Assembly: GCA_003223935.1 (NCBI GenBank)
Contig: QHXQ01000038.1
Coordinates: 16,105-80,104, forward strand
Source of the DNA: Acidobacteriota bacterium
GTDB lineage: Bacteria > Acidobacteriota > Blastocatellia > Pyrinomonadales > Pyrinomonadaceae
Reading direction: 5' to 3'
Length of the DNA: 64,000 bases
The stretch's first letter is position 1; every line of letters starts with the position of its first letter. A program made the translations under genes and the position numbers. Below the pieces are notes generated by a model. That model made no database searches and was not told where the DNA came from. It worked only from the letters and a program-made list of their open reading frames with translations. Positions 55,443 through 64,000 of this stretch are shown one piece after another.

Positions 55443-56407
55443 GTTTGCGTCTCCGTTAAAATTGAGTGCAGCACTTGCGCGAATTCCGGGTCGCCGTTAA
55501 AGGCGCGCGCGCGGTAGTAATGCTCGATGCCGTGCCGGCGGGCTAAGCCTGCGTAGAGTTGATCGAGTTCGTAGAGTGTTTCGATGTGATCGCTCACGAA
55601 GCTCAAGGGCACGACGACCAGACGGCGCACGCCCGTTGCGGCCAGACGCTTGATCTCGTCTTCGGTGTAAGGCTCAAGCCACGGCAGCCGGCCGTTGCGC
55701 GATTGAAAACTGAGCGACCAAGCGGGGCGCAAATCTTTCGTCACCGCCGCAATCGTCCGTTGCACATCCAACGGATAAGGGTCGCCCCGTCGAACGATCT
55801 TCAGCGGCAACGAGTGCGCGGAAAAGAGCACGTGGATCGGATCGTCTCCGTCGCGCTCCGTCTCCGCTTGTTGGATGGCTTCGTCAACTGTGCGCCGGAG
55901 CAGCGCCGCATAAGCCGGATGGTCTGGCCAGTTCGTTACTTCAGACAACGCCGGTTGCCAATTGATCCGCCGGAGTGAAGCGCGCACTTCTTGGAAGCAA
56001 GTGCCTGTAGTCGTCGTCGAGTAGTGCGGAAAGAGCGGCAGCAGTATCAACTGCTCTGCGCCCCACGCTTGCAGCCGGCGCAACGCAGACTCGATGGTCG
56101 GCTCGGCGCTGCGCATCCCGATCTCTATGCGGACGCGCTCGCTCCGCCCATTCGTGAATAGGCGGCGCAGGCCCGCCGCCTGCGCCTGTGTCCAGCCGAG
56201 TTGCGGCGAGCCGCCGCCGATCAGTTCATAGCTGCGGATTGACGAAGGGCCTTTCACTTGCGCGATGGTGAAGGCCAGCACCTGCCGCAGAGGCGCGGGC
56301 ACGCCGACGAGCACCGATGGGTTGACGAAGAGCCGGTACAGGAACGGTTTCACGTCTTTCAACGTCCAAGGGCCGCCGAAGTTGAGCAATAAGATGCCGG
56401 TTTTCAT
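55436..56407 (-). CDS. hemH: Ferrochelatase
   Basis: A 323-residue enzyme that inserts Fe2+ into the porphyrin. It has the family N-terminal LLLNFGGPWTLKDVKPFLYRLF, the AMR-like block IGMRSAEPTIESALRRL, PLFPHYSTTTTG, the catalytic His in LFSAHSLPLKIV (~200), FQSRNGRLPWLEPYTEDEI and the second acidic/His site VVPLSFVSDHIETLYELD (~270). Its start is 5 bp after the hemN stop. No C-terminal [2Fe-2S] cysteines are evident. Confidence 0.92.
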   Translation of the reverse strand: MKTGILLLNFGGPWTLKDVKPFLYRLFVNPSVLVGVPAPLRQVLAFTIAQVKGPSSIRSYELIGGGSPQLGWTQAQAAGLRRLFTNGRSERVRIEIGMRSAEPTIESALRRLQAWGAEQLILLPLFPHYSTTTTGTCFQEVRASLRRINWQPALSEVTNWPDHPAYAALLRRTVDEAIQQAETERDGDDPIHVLFSAHSLPLKIVRRGDPYPLDVQRTIAAVTKDLRPAWSLSFQSRNGRLPWLEPYTEDEIKRLAATGVRRLVVVPLSFVSDHIETLYELDQLYAGLARRHGIEHYYRARAFNGDPEFAQVLHSILTETQTC

Positions 56408-56412
56408 AAACG

Positions 56413-57804
56413 TCAGATCGTGCGGCTGAAGAGTTTTAGCCCCGCGTCCTTGCGCGCGAGGCGCGCGTCGAACGCCATGCAGATGTTACGCAGGAACGGC
56501 CGGCCCGCTTCCGTGATTGAGCAAGCTTGCTCGTTAAGCCGCACCAATCCGTCGCTGTTCATTTCCGTGAGTCGCTCGTGCACGGTGTCGAGATAAGGCA
56601 CGGACAACTCAGGCGCGCTCCAGTCGGTCGTAAAGCGTGTCATCAAATTCAGAATGTGCCGACGCAACACGAGGTCTTCGCGGTCAAGCACGTGCCCGCG
56701 TAGCGTCGGCAACTCACCACGCTCGATGCGCGCCGCATACTCTTCGACCACCTTCTCGTTCTGCGCGAACATGTCCCACGAATCGCTGATCGAAGAGACG
56801 CCAAGTCCGATGAGCGGCGACGTGTGGCGCGGCGTGTAGCCCATGAAGTTGCGATGCAACTTGCCATCGCGCGCCGATTGCCAGAGCGAATCCGTTTTGA
56901 GCGCGAAGTGATCCATGCCGATCTCTTCGTAGCCGGCCGCTTCGAGCATCATGCGCCCCAGTTCATAAAGCGCGCGCTTCTCATCGCCGCCGGGTAAGTC
57001 GGCTTCGGTGAAGTGGCGTTGACCGGGTTTGAACCAAGGCACGTGCGCGTAGGCGTAAAACGCGATGCGGTCGGGGCGCAAGCGGCGCACCGACTCGACC
57101 GTCTGCTCGACGCTCGTGCGTGTCTGGAAGGGCAGACCGTAGATGAGATCGTAGTTAATTGAGGTGAAGCCTGCGGTGCGCGCCTCTTCCGTCACGGCGC
57201 GCACCTGCGCTTCGGTCTGCACGCGATTGACCGCCTGCTGTACGCGCGAATCGAAATCCTGTATGCCGAGACTCAAGCGCGTGAAGCCTAAGCGAGCGAG
57301 CGTCACGAGATGCTCGCGCGTCGTCACGCGCGGATCGGATTCGATGGAGAACTCAGCGTCGGGCGTGCGGTCTGCGCCGACGAGTATGCCGCTCGTCAGT
57401 TCGGCCAATTCGGCGGGCGCGAGAAACGTGGGCGTGCCGCCGCCGAGATGCAGCTCCGAGATGGGGAGCGGGCGTGTGCGCTCAAGTCGCTTACGATAGA
57501 GCGCCCATTCGCTGAGCACGTTGCGGACGTATGGCAGACCGACTGAAGTGTTGCAGGTGATGCGCGAGTTGCAACCGCAGTAGGTGCAGAGCGAGCGACA
57601 GAAAGGGATGTGTATGTAAAGACTCGCGCCTTCGTCTGCGCGCTCGGCTTCGTCAAGTCTGCGCGCGACACCAGCAAACCACTCGTCGGCCGTCGGCGCA
57701 GTCTCCCAGTAGGGCACGGTCGGGTAGCTCGTGTAGCGCGGCCCCGGCACGTCGTACTTCTTCAATAGCTCTGTTTCGTTCGTCGTCGCAATCATCTGTT
57801 TCAT
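56413..57804 (-). CDS. hemN: Oxygen-independent coproporphyrinogen III oxidase
   Basis: A 463-residue radical-SAM enzyme that decarboxylates coproporphyrinogen III without oxygen. The N-terminal DVPGPRYTSYPTVPYW block is diagnostic of true HemN, and the cluster motif is C-x3-C-x2-C-x-C (Cys69, 73, 76, 78 in PFCRSLCTYCGCN). ELHLGGGTPTFL and the C-terminal HemN helix set are present. An ATG three codons in is an alternative start. It is first in the hem operon and divergent from the ric gene; the shared 300-bp region contains palindromes and repeated motifs that may coordinate both under low oxygen or NO. Confidence 0.95.
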   Translation of the reverse strand: MKQMIATTNETELLKKYDVPGPRYTSYPTVPYWETAPTADEWFAGVARRLDEAERADEGASLYIHIPFCRSLCTYCGCNSRITCNTSVGLPYVRNVLSEWALYRKRLERTRPLPISELHLGGGTPTFLAPAELAELTSGILVGADRTPDAEFSIESDPRVTTREHLVTLARLGFTRLSLGIQDFDSRVQQAVNRVQTEAQVRAVTEEARTAGFTSINYDLIYGLPFQTRTSVEQTVESVRRLRPDRIAFYAYAHVPWFKPGQRHFTEADLPGGDEKRALYELGRMMLEAAGYEEIGMDHFALKTDSLWQSARDGKLHRNFMGYTPRHTSPLIGLGVSSISDSWDMFAQNEKVVEEYAARIERGELPTLRGHVLDREDLVLRRHILNLMTRFTTDWSAPELSVPYLDTVHERLTEMNSDGLVRLNEQACSITEAGRPFLRNICMAFDARLARKDAGLKLFSRTI

Positions 57805-57832
57805 CCTAAGGCTTGCGGAAAATTTCGCGCGT

Positions 57833-57939
57833 CCGGTTGCGCCGGGAATTTTTCGTGGCCGGTTGCGGAATAATCCCCAACGTCGGCCTCATCAGTTCAA
57901 CTCGCGCTGCGCTCTCAATAACGATTTGTGCCGTTATTG
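57833..57939. promoter_or_regulatory. Candidate regulatory sites between hemN and ric
   Basis: Two direct copies of CCGGTTGCG (57833-57841, 57859-57867; 26 bp apart) lie close to the hemN start, and an inverse copy lies upstream of the NO reductase (58896-58904). Further on is a perfect 8-8-8 palindrome, CAATAACG-N8-CGTTATTG (57916-57939). Neither fits the FNR/DNR consensus TTGAT-N4-ATCAA exactly. The 300-bp gap contains no gene, so these are the main features in it. Confidence 0.5.
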
Positions 57940-58104
57940 CCCGACTTTGCCGCGTTTTTTCAATCTGCGACCGGCGCGGCTTGCGGCTTGCCTTACGTGC
58001 CCAACGCGGCGCGTTGAGGCAGGTGCAAGCCCTATGCCTTGCCGCCCGCAAGCAAAACTGCACGAGCAAAGCTGTCCCACCAAGTAGCTGGAGGTTAGTT
58101 AACA

Positions 58105-58839
58105 ATGACACTTAACGCAGACACGACTGTGCGCGAACTCACGTTGGAGATGCCGCAGGCGACGCGCGTCTTCGAGCGTTTGAAAATTGATTATTGCTGC
58201 GGCGGCGCGCGCCCCTTGAGCGCCGCGTGCGCCGATGCTGGGTTGGATGTCGAGACGGTGCTGCGCCAGTTAGCGGAGACGCAGGCGTGTATGCCGCAGG
58301 ACGCGCAAAATGATCTTCAGTCTTCGTCGCTCACCGAACTGCTCGGACACATCCTCACACGCCACCACGTGTACACCAAGACAGAGATGGCGCGCTTGAC
58401 GACGTTGTCGGCGAAAGTATTGGCGGCGCACGGCGAGCGCCATCCAGAATTGTTACAGGTCAATGCGCTCTGGCAACGCCTCTGCGCCGACTTACAGCCA
58501 CACATGTTCAAAGAAGAGATAGTGCTCTTTCCTTACATCGAAGGCTTGGAGCAAGCTGTGCAAACGGGCGGCACATGCGCGCGCCCACCTTTCGGCACGG
58601 TCGGCAATCCCGTGCGCATAATGAGATATGAGCACGACACGGCGGGCGCGCTGCTGCGCGACCTGCGCGCCGTGACGCGAGACTACTGCGTGCCCGCAGA
58701 CGCCTGCTTGAGTTTCAAGACGCTCTACGAAGCATTCGAAGCATTCGAGCAAGATTTGCACCAGCACATCCATCTCGAAAACAACCTGCTCTTCCCGCGC
58801 GCATTGGCCCTAGAGGAGCGAGCTTTAGCTGGACGCTGA
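58105..58839 (+). CDS. ric: Iron-sulfur cluster repair di-iron protein (Ric/YtfE/ScdA)
   Basis: A 244-residue di-iron protein. The N-terminal DUF542-type domain has FERLKIDYCCGGARPLSAAC with the DYCCGG motif (Cys31-32), and the hemerythrin-like domain supplies His/Glu ligands (ILTRHHVYTKTEM ~88, HMFKEEIVLFPYI ~132, MRYEHDTAGALLRDL ~174, LHQHIHLENNLLFPRAL ~218). It repairs Fe-S clusters damaged by NO or peroxide. GGAGG precedes the ATG. It faces away from hemN and runs toward the NO reductase, so a nitrosative-stress role is well supported by family and context. Confidence 0.92.
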   Translation: MTLNADTTVRELTLEMPQATRVFERLKIDYCCGGARPLSAACADAGLDVETVLRQLAETQACMPQDAQNDLQSSSLTELLGHILTRHHVYTKTEMARLTTLSAKVLAAHGERHPELLQVNALWQRLCADLQPHMFKEEIVLFPYIEGLEQAVQTGGTCARPPFGTVGNPVRIMRYEHDTAGALLRDLRAVTRDYCVPADACLSFKTLYEAFEAFEQDLHQHIHLENNLLFPRALALEERALAGR

Positions 58840-58895
58840 GAAGCGGTCGAAACAAACGCGCGCGGGGAATATCACGCAACACCTTGGTTAAATTT

Positions 58896-58904
58896 CGCAA
58901 CCGG
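58896..58904 (-). promoter_or_regulatory. Third CCGGTTGCG copy, upstream of the NO reductase
   Basis: CGCAACCGG on the plus strand is the reverse complement of the two copies near hemN. In this orientation it is followed by an A/T-rich stretch (gaaattta), as is one copy near hemN (gaataat). A short palindrome (tgtgtgcggcacaca) lies ~30 bases further on. The nine-base word also occurs by chance inside the hemY gene, so weight is limited. Confidence 0.35.
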
Positions 58905-59034
58905 TGCGTGCGCCGGACAGTAAACGGCATGTTTTGTGTGCGGCACACACGTTGCCTTTGAGGTTGATCTCGAAGGGCGAATATCTCGCTCTATTTCTGC
59001 TTATAAAAAACTTTTCGGAGGGGTTCATCATTTT

Positions 59035-61332
59035 ATGAGTCAGTATAAACGTCTCTGGCTTGCGCTCGCCGTCGTGGTCGCGGCCTCGTTCGCCGTGCTC
59101 GGTGGCTTCGGTTATCGCGCGCTCCACAATGCGCCGCCGATCCCGCGCGCGGTCGTGACGACCGACGGGCGCGTGCTCTTCGACGCCGACACGATCCAAA
59201 ACGGCCAGAACGTCTGGCAATCAATCGGCGGGCAAGAGGTCGGCTCGATCTTCGGGCACGGCGCGTATGTTGCGCCCGATTGGACGGCCGACTATCTGCA
59301 CCGCGAAGCTACTTTCATCCTCGACCGCCGCGCGCAAAGCACCGGCGCGACAAGTTACGCCGCGCTCTCCATCGAACAACAAGCGGGCTTGCGCGCACGG
59401 CTCGAACAGGAGATGCGCGCGAACACTTACGATGCCGCGACGGGGCGCATCACCGTCAGCAATGAACGCGCCGCCGCCTTTGACGCGCTTAACAACTACT
59501 ACGCCGACGTGTTTGGCAAAGGGCGCAACGAATATGCGATCCCGCGCGGCGCTCTGACCGATGCAAGCAAGGCGCGCGAGATGAGCGCCTTCTTCTGGTG
59601 GACTTCGTGGGTCTCAACGACGACGCGACCGGGCACAAACGTCTCTTACACGCAGAACTGGCCGCACGAGCCGCTCGTGGGCAATAACATCACCGGCAAC
59701 GCGGTGGTCTGGAGCGTCATCAGCTTTGTGCTTTTGTTGGCCGGCATCGGCGGCATGGTCTGGTACTTCGGCTCGCAGCCGAAGCAAGAGCTTGACGGTG
59801 ACGCGCTGCCGCCGACCGATCCGCTCATCGGTTTGCAGCCGACGCCTTCGATGCGCGCGACTTTCAAGTTCTTCTTCGTCGCCGCCGCACTCATCGTCGT
59901 GCAAGTCGGACTTGGCGCAATCACTGCGCATTACGGCGTCGAAGGTTCAGGCTTCTACGGCATTCCGCTCGACCGTTGGCTGCCCTATTCGGTCGCGCGC
60001 ACTTGGCACACGCAACTCGGCCTCTTCTGGATCGCGACGACGTGGCTCGCCACGGGTCTCTTCATCGCGCCGGCTGTGAGCCGGTACGAGCCGAAGGGCC
60101 AACGGCTCGGAGTCAATCTGTTATTCGCGGCCGTGCTGCTCGTGGTCGTCGGATCGCTGACGGGCGAATGGCTCGGCATCAAGCAGTTCTTGGGCAAGTA
60201 TTGGTTCTGGTTCGGCGCGCAAGGCTACGAGTACGTTGACTTGGGCCGCTTCTGGCAAATCCTGCTCTTCGCGGGGCTGACCTTCTGGCTTGGTCTCATG
60301 TATCGCGCTTTGAAGCCCGCGCTCAAACGCAGAGACGAGAGCCGCTCGCTGCTCTTGCTATTTCTCGTCTCGTCCATCGCCATTCCGCTCTTCTACGGCG
60401 CAGGGTTGATGTACGGGCAGCGCAGCCATCTCATCACGGCTGAATACTGGCGTTGGTGGGTGGTGCATCTCTGGGTCGAAGGTTTCTTCGAGGTCTTTGC
60501 AACGGTCGTGATCGCGTTCCTGTTCACGCGCCTCGAACTGCTCTCGGTCAGAACCGCGACGCGCGCGGTGCTCTTCTCGACGGTCATCTTCCTATCGGGC
60601 GGCATCATCGGCACGTTCCACCATCTCTACTTCACGGGCACGCCGAACTCTGTGCTCGCGCTCGGCGCAGTCTTCTCGGCGTTTGAGATCGTGCCGCTCG
60701 TGCTGATCGGCTTTGAGGCTTGGGAGAACATCCGACTCGCGCGCGCCAAAGAATGGATGGCGACCTATCGTTGGCCGATCTACTTCTTCGTCGCGGTCGC
60801 GTTCTGGAACTTCGTCGGCGCAGGCCTGTTCGGCTTCCTGATCAACCCGCCCGTCGCGCTCTACTACATGCAGGGCTTGAACACGACACCTGTACACGGG
60901 CACACAGCGCTGTTCGGCGTCTATGGCATGCTTGGCATCGGCCTAATGCTCTTTTGCCTGCGCGCGCTCAAGCATGAGCAGGCGTGGAAGGAACGCCCCT
61001 TGAAGTTTGCCTTCTGGACGATCAACGGCGGGCTGACCTTGATGGTCTTGCTTTCACTGTTGCCCATCGGCTTGATGCAGACTTGGGCGGCGGTCGAGTA
61101 TGGCACTTGGTACGCGCGCTCGGCCGAGTTCTTGCAGACGGGTTTGATGGATCGCCTACGCTGGCTGCGCATGTTGGGCGACACAACCTTCGCGCTCGGC
61201 TCGCTTGCGCTCGGCTACTTCGTGCTGGGCCTGATCACCGGGCACTCCTACGACAAGCGCAGCAAGATCGCAACGGCTGTGCCCGCGCCGCCGCGCCTGA
61301 CGACGCACAAACCCGCACACGCTGGCGACTAA
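59035..61332 (+). CDS. norB: Quinol-dependent nitric oxide reductase (single-subunit qNOR)
   Basis: A 765-residue haem-copper-oxidase-family membrane enzyme that reduces 2 NO to N2O with quinol electrons. The N-terminal periplasmic extension typical of qNOR (GRVLFDADTIQNGQNVWQSIGGQEVGSIFGHGAYV, in parts; YTQNWPHEPLVGN) follows the first helix. The catalytic core has the HLWVEGFFEVFATVVIAFLF block (first ligand His and the Glu used in NOR) and GTFHHLYFTGTP (the HH pair), with about 13 helices. The ATG at 59035 has GGAGGGG upstream; the frame is open 33 codons earlier. It follows ric by 195 bp and ends at a strong terminator. Confidence 0.93.
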   Translation: MSQYKRLWLALAVVVAASFAVLGGFGYRALHNAPPIPRAVVTTDGRVLFDADTIQNGQNVWQSIGGQEVGSIFGHGAYVAPDWTADYLHREATFILDRRAQSTGATSYAALSIEQQAGLRARLEQEMRANTYDAATGRITVSNERAAAFDALNNYYADVFGKGRNEYAIPRGALTDASKAREMSAFFWWTSWVSTTTRPGTNVSYTQNWPHEPLVGNNITGNAVVWSVISFVLLLAGIGGMVWYFGSQPKQELDGDALPPTDPLIGLQPTPSMRATFKFFFVAAALIVVQVGLGAITAHYGVEGSGFYGIPLDRWLPYSVARTWHTQLGLFWIATTWLATGLFIAPAVSRYEPKGQRLGVNLLFAAVLLVVVGSLTGEWLGIKQFLGKYWFWFGAQGYEYVDLGRFWQILLFAGLTFWLGLMYRALKPALKRRDESRSLLLLFLVSSIAIPLFYGAGLMYGQRSHLITAEYWRWWVVHLWVEGFFEVFATVVIAFLFTRLELLSVRTATRAVLFSTVIFLSGGIIGTFHHLYFTGTPNSVLALGAVFSAFEIVPLVLIGFEAWENIRLARAKEWMATYRWPIYFFVAVAFWNFVGAGLFGFLINPPVALYYMQGLNTTPVHGHTALFGVYGMLGIGLMLFCLRALKHEQAWKERPLKFAFWTINGGLTLMVLLSLLPIGLMQTWAAVEYGTWYARSAEFLQTGLMDRLRWLRMLGDTTFALGSLALGYFVLGLITGHSYDKRSKIATAVPAPPRLTTHKPAHAGD

Positions 61333-61360
61333 GAGCACTTGCTCGTTCTCTCTTGCTTCC

Positions 61361-61405
61361 AAAAGTGGCGCGCGATAACCGTCGAGGCTCGCGCGCCACT
61401 TTTTT
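61361..61405 (+). terminator. Rho-independent terminator after norB
   Basis: A perfect 15-bp stem, aaaagtggcgcgcga (61361-61375) with tcgcgcgccactttt (61389-61403), a 13-base loop and a T-run (61400-61405). It lies 29 bases beyond the norB stop. Confidence 0.9.
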
Positions 61406-61537
61406 ACTGACCACTGTTTTTATTCAGCCTTCAGCCCTCAACCCTCATCCCTTCCCTACCGGCCCACGATTTGCACTCGTACATGTGCGTCCGTCTTCCC
61501 CTCCGGTTTGACCGGTAAAAGGGCTTGCGGCTGGGGC

Positions 61538-61582
61538 AGATTACACAACGGCAGATCAATCTTTGGGTGAGATTACACAACG
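61538..61582 (+). promoter_or_regulatory. Direct repeat immediately upstream of nifJ
   Basis: AGATTACACAACG occurs at 61538-61550 and exactly again at 61570-61582, the second copy ending right at the ATG. The 32-bp period is about three helical turns, as for tandem binding of a regulator. There is no recognisable Shine-Dalgarno between the second copy and the start. The region 61406-61537 has no gene. Confidence 0.5.
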
Positions 61583-64000
61583 ATGAGTCGCAAACAGGTC
61601 ACGATTGATGGGAACGAAGCGGCCTCTTACGTCGCTTTCAAGACGAACGAAGTGATCGCTATTTACCCGATCACGCCTTCGTCGAACATGGGCGAGAACG
61701 CGGACGCTTGGGCTGCTGTGGGTGAACGAAACATCTGGGGCGTCGTGCCGCGCGTGCGCGAGATGCAATCCGAAGGCGGCGCGGCCGGCGCAGTCCACGG
61801 CACACTGCAAACCGGATCATTGACGACGACGTTCACGGCCAGTCAGGGCCTGCTCCTGATGATCCCGAACATGTTCAAGATCGCGGGCGAGCAGACTTCG
61901 ACCGTCTTTCACATCGCCGCCCGCGCCATCGCCACGCACGCGCTCTCGATCTTCGGCGATCACTCCGACGTGATGGCCACGCGCTCCTGCGGTTGGGCCA
62001 TGCTCTTCGCCAACTCTGTGCAAGAGACGATGGACTTCGCGCTCATCGCGCAAGCGGCGACGTTGCGCGCGCGCGTTCCCTTCCTGCACGTCTTCGACGG
62101 CTTCCGCACCTCGCATGAGGTGATGAAGATCGAGCGCCTCGCGGACGAAGACATGCGCGCCTTGCTCGCCGCAGACTTGATTCACGCACACCGCCGCCGC
62201 GCGCTCAGTCCCGACCATCCGGTCATGCGCGGCACGGCGCAGAACCCCGATGTGTTCTTCCAATCGCGCGAGCGCGCCAACCCGTTCTATGCGGCGACGC
62301 CCGGCATTGTGCAGGAGTTGATGGACAAGTTTGCGGCGCAGACGGGCCGGCAGTATCACTTGTTTGATTACGTCGGCGCAGCCGAAGCAGAGCGCATCAT
62401 CATCATGATGGGTTCGGGCTGCGAGACGGCCGAAGAGACTATCGCGGCACTCTGTGCGCGCGGCGAGAAAGTCGGCCTCGTGAAAGTCCGGCTCTATCGT
62501 CCCTTCTCCGCCGAAGCGTTGCTCGCGGCGTTGCCACAGACGACCAAAGCCATCGCCGTGCTCGACCGCACGAAAGAGCCGGGCGGCGCGGGCGAACCGC
62601 TCTATCAGGACGTGCTGACCGCGATTGGCGAGAGCGTGATCGTGGGCGACTTGCCGTTCGCCACAATCCCGCGCGTCATCGGCGGGCGCTACGGGTTAGC
62701 GTCGAAAGAGTTCACGCCCGCGATGGCGAAAGCGGTCTTTGATGAGTTGAAGCAAGCGACGCCGAAGAATCATTTCTCGGTCGGCATCAACGACGACGTG
62801 ACTTTCCTGAGTCTCGCCTTTGATGAACATTTTTCGATTGAAAAGGACGACGAAGTGCGCGCGCTCTTCTGGGGTCTGGGCGCGGACGGCACGGTCGGCG
62901 CGAACAAGAACACGATCAAGATCATCGGCGAAGAGACGGACAACTACGCGCAAGGCTATTTCGTTTACGACTCGAAAAAGTCGGGCGCGATGACCGTCTC
63001 ACACCTGCGCTTCGGCCCGCACCCGATCAAGAGCACCTACTTGATCCGACAGGCCAACTTCATCGCCGTCCATCAATTCAATTTCATCGAACGCTACGAC
63101 GTGCTTGAAGCGGCGGCCGAGGGCGCGACGTTTCTTTTGAACAGTCCGTTTGCGCCCGACGAAGTCTGGGCGAAGCTCCCGCGCACGATGCAAGCGGAGA
63201 TCATCGCCAAGCGGATCAAGTTCTACTGTATTAACGCCTACGACGTGGCGCGCGCTAACCGGATGGGCACGCGCATTAACACGATCATGCAGACTTGTTT
63301 CTTCGCCATTAGCGGCGTGCTGCCGCGCGCAGAGGCGATTGCGCAGATCAAAGAATCAATTAAGAAGACCTACGGCAAGCGCGGCGAGCAAGTCGTCCAA
63401 CAGAACTATGCGGCGGTTGATGCGGCGCTCGCACACTTGCACGAGGTTCAGGTTCCCGCACAGGTCACGAGCGAGTTCGAGCGGCCGCCGGCCGTTGCCC
63501 CTAACGCGCCCGCGTTCGTGCAGCAAGTGACTGCCGAAATCCTAGCCGGGCACGGCGACCGGCTGCCCGTGAGCGCCTTCCCTGCCGATGGCACGTACCC
63601 CCTTGCCACCGCGCAGTGGGAGAAGCGCAACATCGCGCTCGACGTGCCTGTGTGGGAACCTGACTTATGTATCGCGTGCGGCAAGTGCATCATGGTCTGT
63701 CCACACTCGACCATTCGCGCGAAGGTCTGCGAAGAGAGTCAACTGCTGAACGCGCCCGCCGGTTTCAAACACATGCCCGCGAAGTGGCGCGAGTTGGCTG
63801 ATCAGCGTTACACGATCCAAGTCGCCGTCGAAGATTGCACGGGCTGCCGGCTCTGCGTCGAGGTCTGCCCGGCGAAGGACAAGACGAACCTTGAGCGCAA
63901 GGCTTTGAACATGACCCCGCAGTTGCCTCTGCGCGAAGCGGGGCGCGCGAACTGGGATTATTTCCTGACGCTCCCCGACATGCACAAGAACGGAGCGATG
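61583..64000 (+). CDS. nifJ: Pyruvate:ferredoxin (flavodoxin) oxidoreductase, 5' part
   Basis: The first 806 codons of a gene cut by the window end (homodimeric PFORs are about 1170-1200 residues). Domain I begins QVTIDGNEAASYVAFKTNEV with the pyruvate-binding YPITPSSNMGE; domain II has LVKVRLYRPFSAEALLAALP; the gamma-like domain has ALFWGLGADGTVGANKNTIK; and domain V has two [4Fe-4S] motifs, CIACGKCIMVCP (~695) and CTGCRLCVEVCP (~752). The TPP domain should follow beyond the edge. It converts pyruvate and CoA to acetyl-CoA, CO2 and reduced ferredoxin, consistent with low-oxygen metabolism. The ATG at 61583 fits the family N terminus. Confidence 0.95.
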   Translation, partial: MSRKQVTIDGNEAASYVAFKTNEVIAIYPITPSSNMGENADAWAAVGERNIWGVVPRVREMQSEGGAAGAVHGTLQTGSLTTTFTASQGLLLMIPNMFKIAGEQTSTVFHIAARAIATHALSIFGDHSDVMATRSCGWAMLFANSVQETMDFALIAQAATLRARVPFLHVFDGFRTSHEVMKIERLADEDMRALLAADLIHAHRRRALSPDHPVMRGTAQNPDVFFQSRERANPFYAATPGIVQELMDKFAAQTGRQYHLFDYVGAAEAERIIIMMGSGCETAEETIAALCARGEKVGLVKVRLYRPFSAEALLAALPQTTKAIAVLDRTKEPGGAGEPLYQDVLTAIGESVIVGDLPFATIPRVIGGRYGLASKEFTPAMAKAVFDELKQATPKNHFSVGINDDVTFLSLAFDEHFSIEKDDEVRALFWGLGADGTVGANKNTIKIIGEETDNYAQGYFVYDSKKSGAMTVSHLRFGPHPIKSTYLIRQANFIAVHQFNFIERYDVLEAAAEGATFLLNSPFAPDEVWAKLPRTMQAEIIAKRIKFYCINAYDVARANRMGTRINTIMQTCFFAISGVLPRAEAIAQIKESIKKTYGKRGEQVVQQNYAAVDAALAHLHEVQVPAQVTSEFERPPAVAPNAPAFVQQVTAEILAGHGDRLPVSAFPADGTYPLATAQWEKRNIALDVPVWEPDLCIACGKCIMVCPHSTIRAKVCEESQLLNAPAGFKHMPAKWRELADQRYTIQVAVEDCTGCRLCVEVCPAKDKTNLERKALNMTPQLPLREAGRANWDYFLTLPDMHKNGAM

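Overview
The window is GC-rich, densely coding bacterial chromosome. The gene set points to an aerobic or facultative member of the Acidobacteriota, probably Blastocatellia: an SBBP beta-propeller/DUF4214 secreted protein, a CHAT-TPR protein next to an ECF-like sigma factor and its presumed anti-sigma, paired BTAD-TolB-TPR regulators, a PaoABC-type aldehyde oxidoreductase and many secreted hypotheticals. This assignment is inferred from protein families; there is no rRNA, tRNA, CRISPR array, transposase or prophage in view.

Layout. 0.4-9.5 kb (minus): a secreted SBBP protein, a membrane anti-sigma-like protein, a sigma factor and a CHAT/TPR protein. 9.8-15.1 kb (plus): two paralogous BTAD-TolB-TPR regulators flanking a methyltransferase, closed by a strong terminator. 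15.3-18.8 kb (plus): an SBP56/methanethiol-oxidase-like protein, a small conserved-looking protein, three DsrE-like sulfur-carrier proteins, then a broken delta-60/HYR surface-protein gene. 19.0-22.2 kb (minus): an SDR / small protein / quinone oxidoreductase / DoxX operon and its TetR regulator, with a perfect palindromic operator before the operon and a degenerate copy in the regulator's own promoter. 22.2-29.2 kb (minus): gamma-glutamyltransferase, phosphoglucomutase, KDG kinase, KDPG aldolase and UDP-glucose 4-epimerase. What look like galT and galK fragments remain directly upstream of galE.

29.8-37.1 kb (plus): a surface-polysaccharide cluster with an SGNH hydrolase, a GT39-like membrane protein, a flippase, a polysaccharide pyruvyl transferase, a GT4 glycosyltransferase and a 2OG-Fe(II) oxygenase-like protein. 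37.3-43.3 kb (minus): a molybdenum hydroxylase operon with Tat-exported Fe-S subunit, FAD subunit, Mo subunit, XdhC and MocA, mostly with 4-bp ATGA overlaps. 43.7-46.7 kb: an MFS exporter fused to an ABM-like domain and two related membrane proteins.

47.0-53.9 kb: ppk1, then two tandem secreted paralogues that carry protein-kinase-like residues (Lys, Glu, D-[LI]-K-x-x-N, DLG), an ABC exporter, a bidirectional terminator and a convergent secreted tyrosine/dual-specificity phosphatase. This is the best candidate for an undescribed system: a possible extracytoplasmic phosphorylation module. 54.1-61.3 kb: late haem genes hemN-hemH-hemY divergent from a Ric/YtfE iron-sulfur repair protein and a quinol-type nitric oxide reductase, consistent with low-oxygen and nitrosative-stress adaptation. 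61.6-64.0 kb: the first 806 codons of a pyruvate:ferredoxin oxidoreductase, cut by the window edge.
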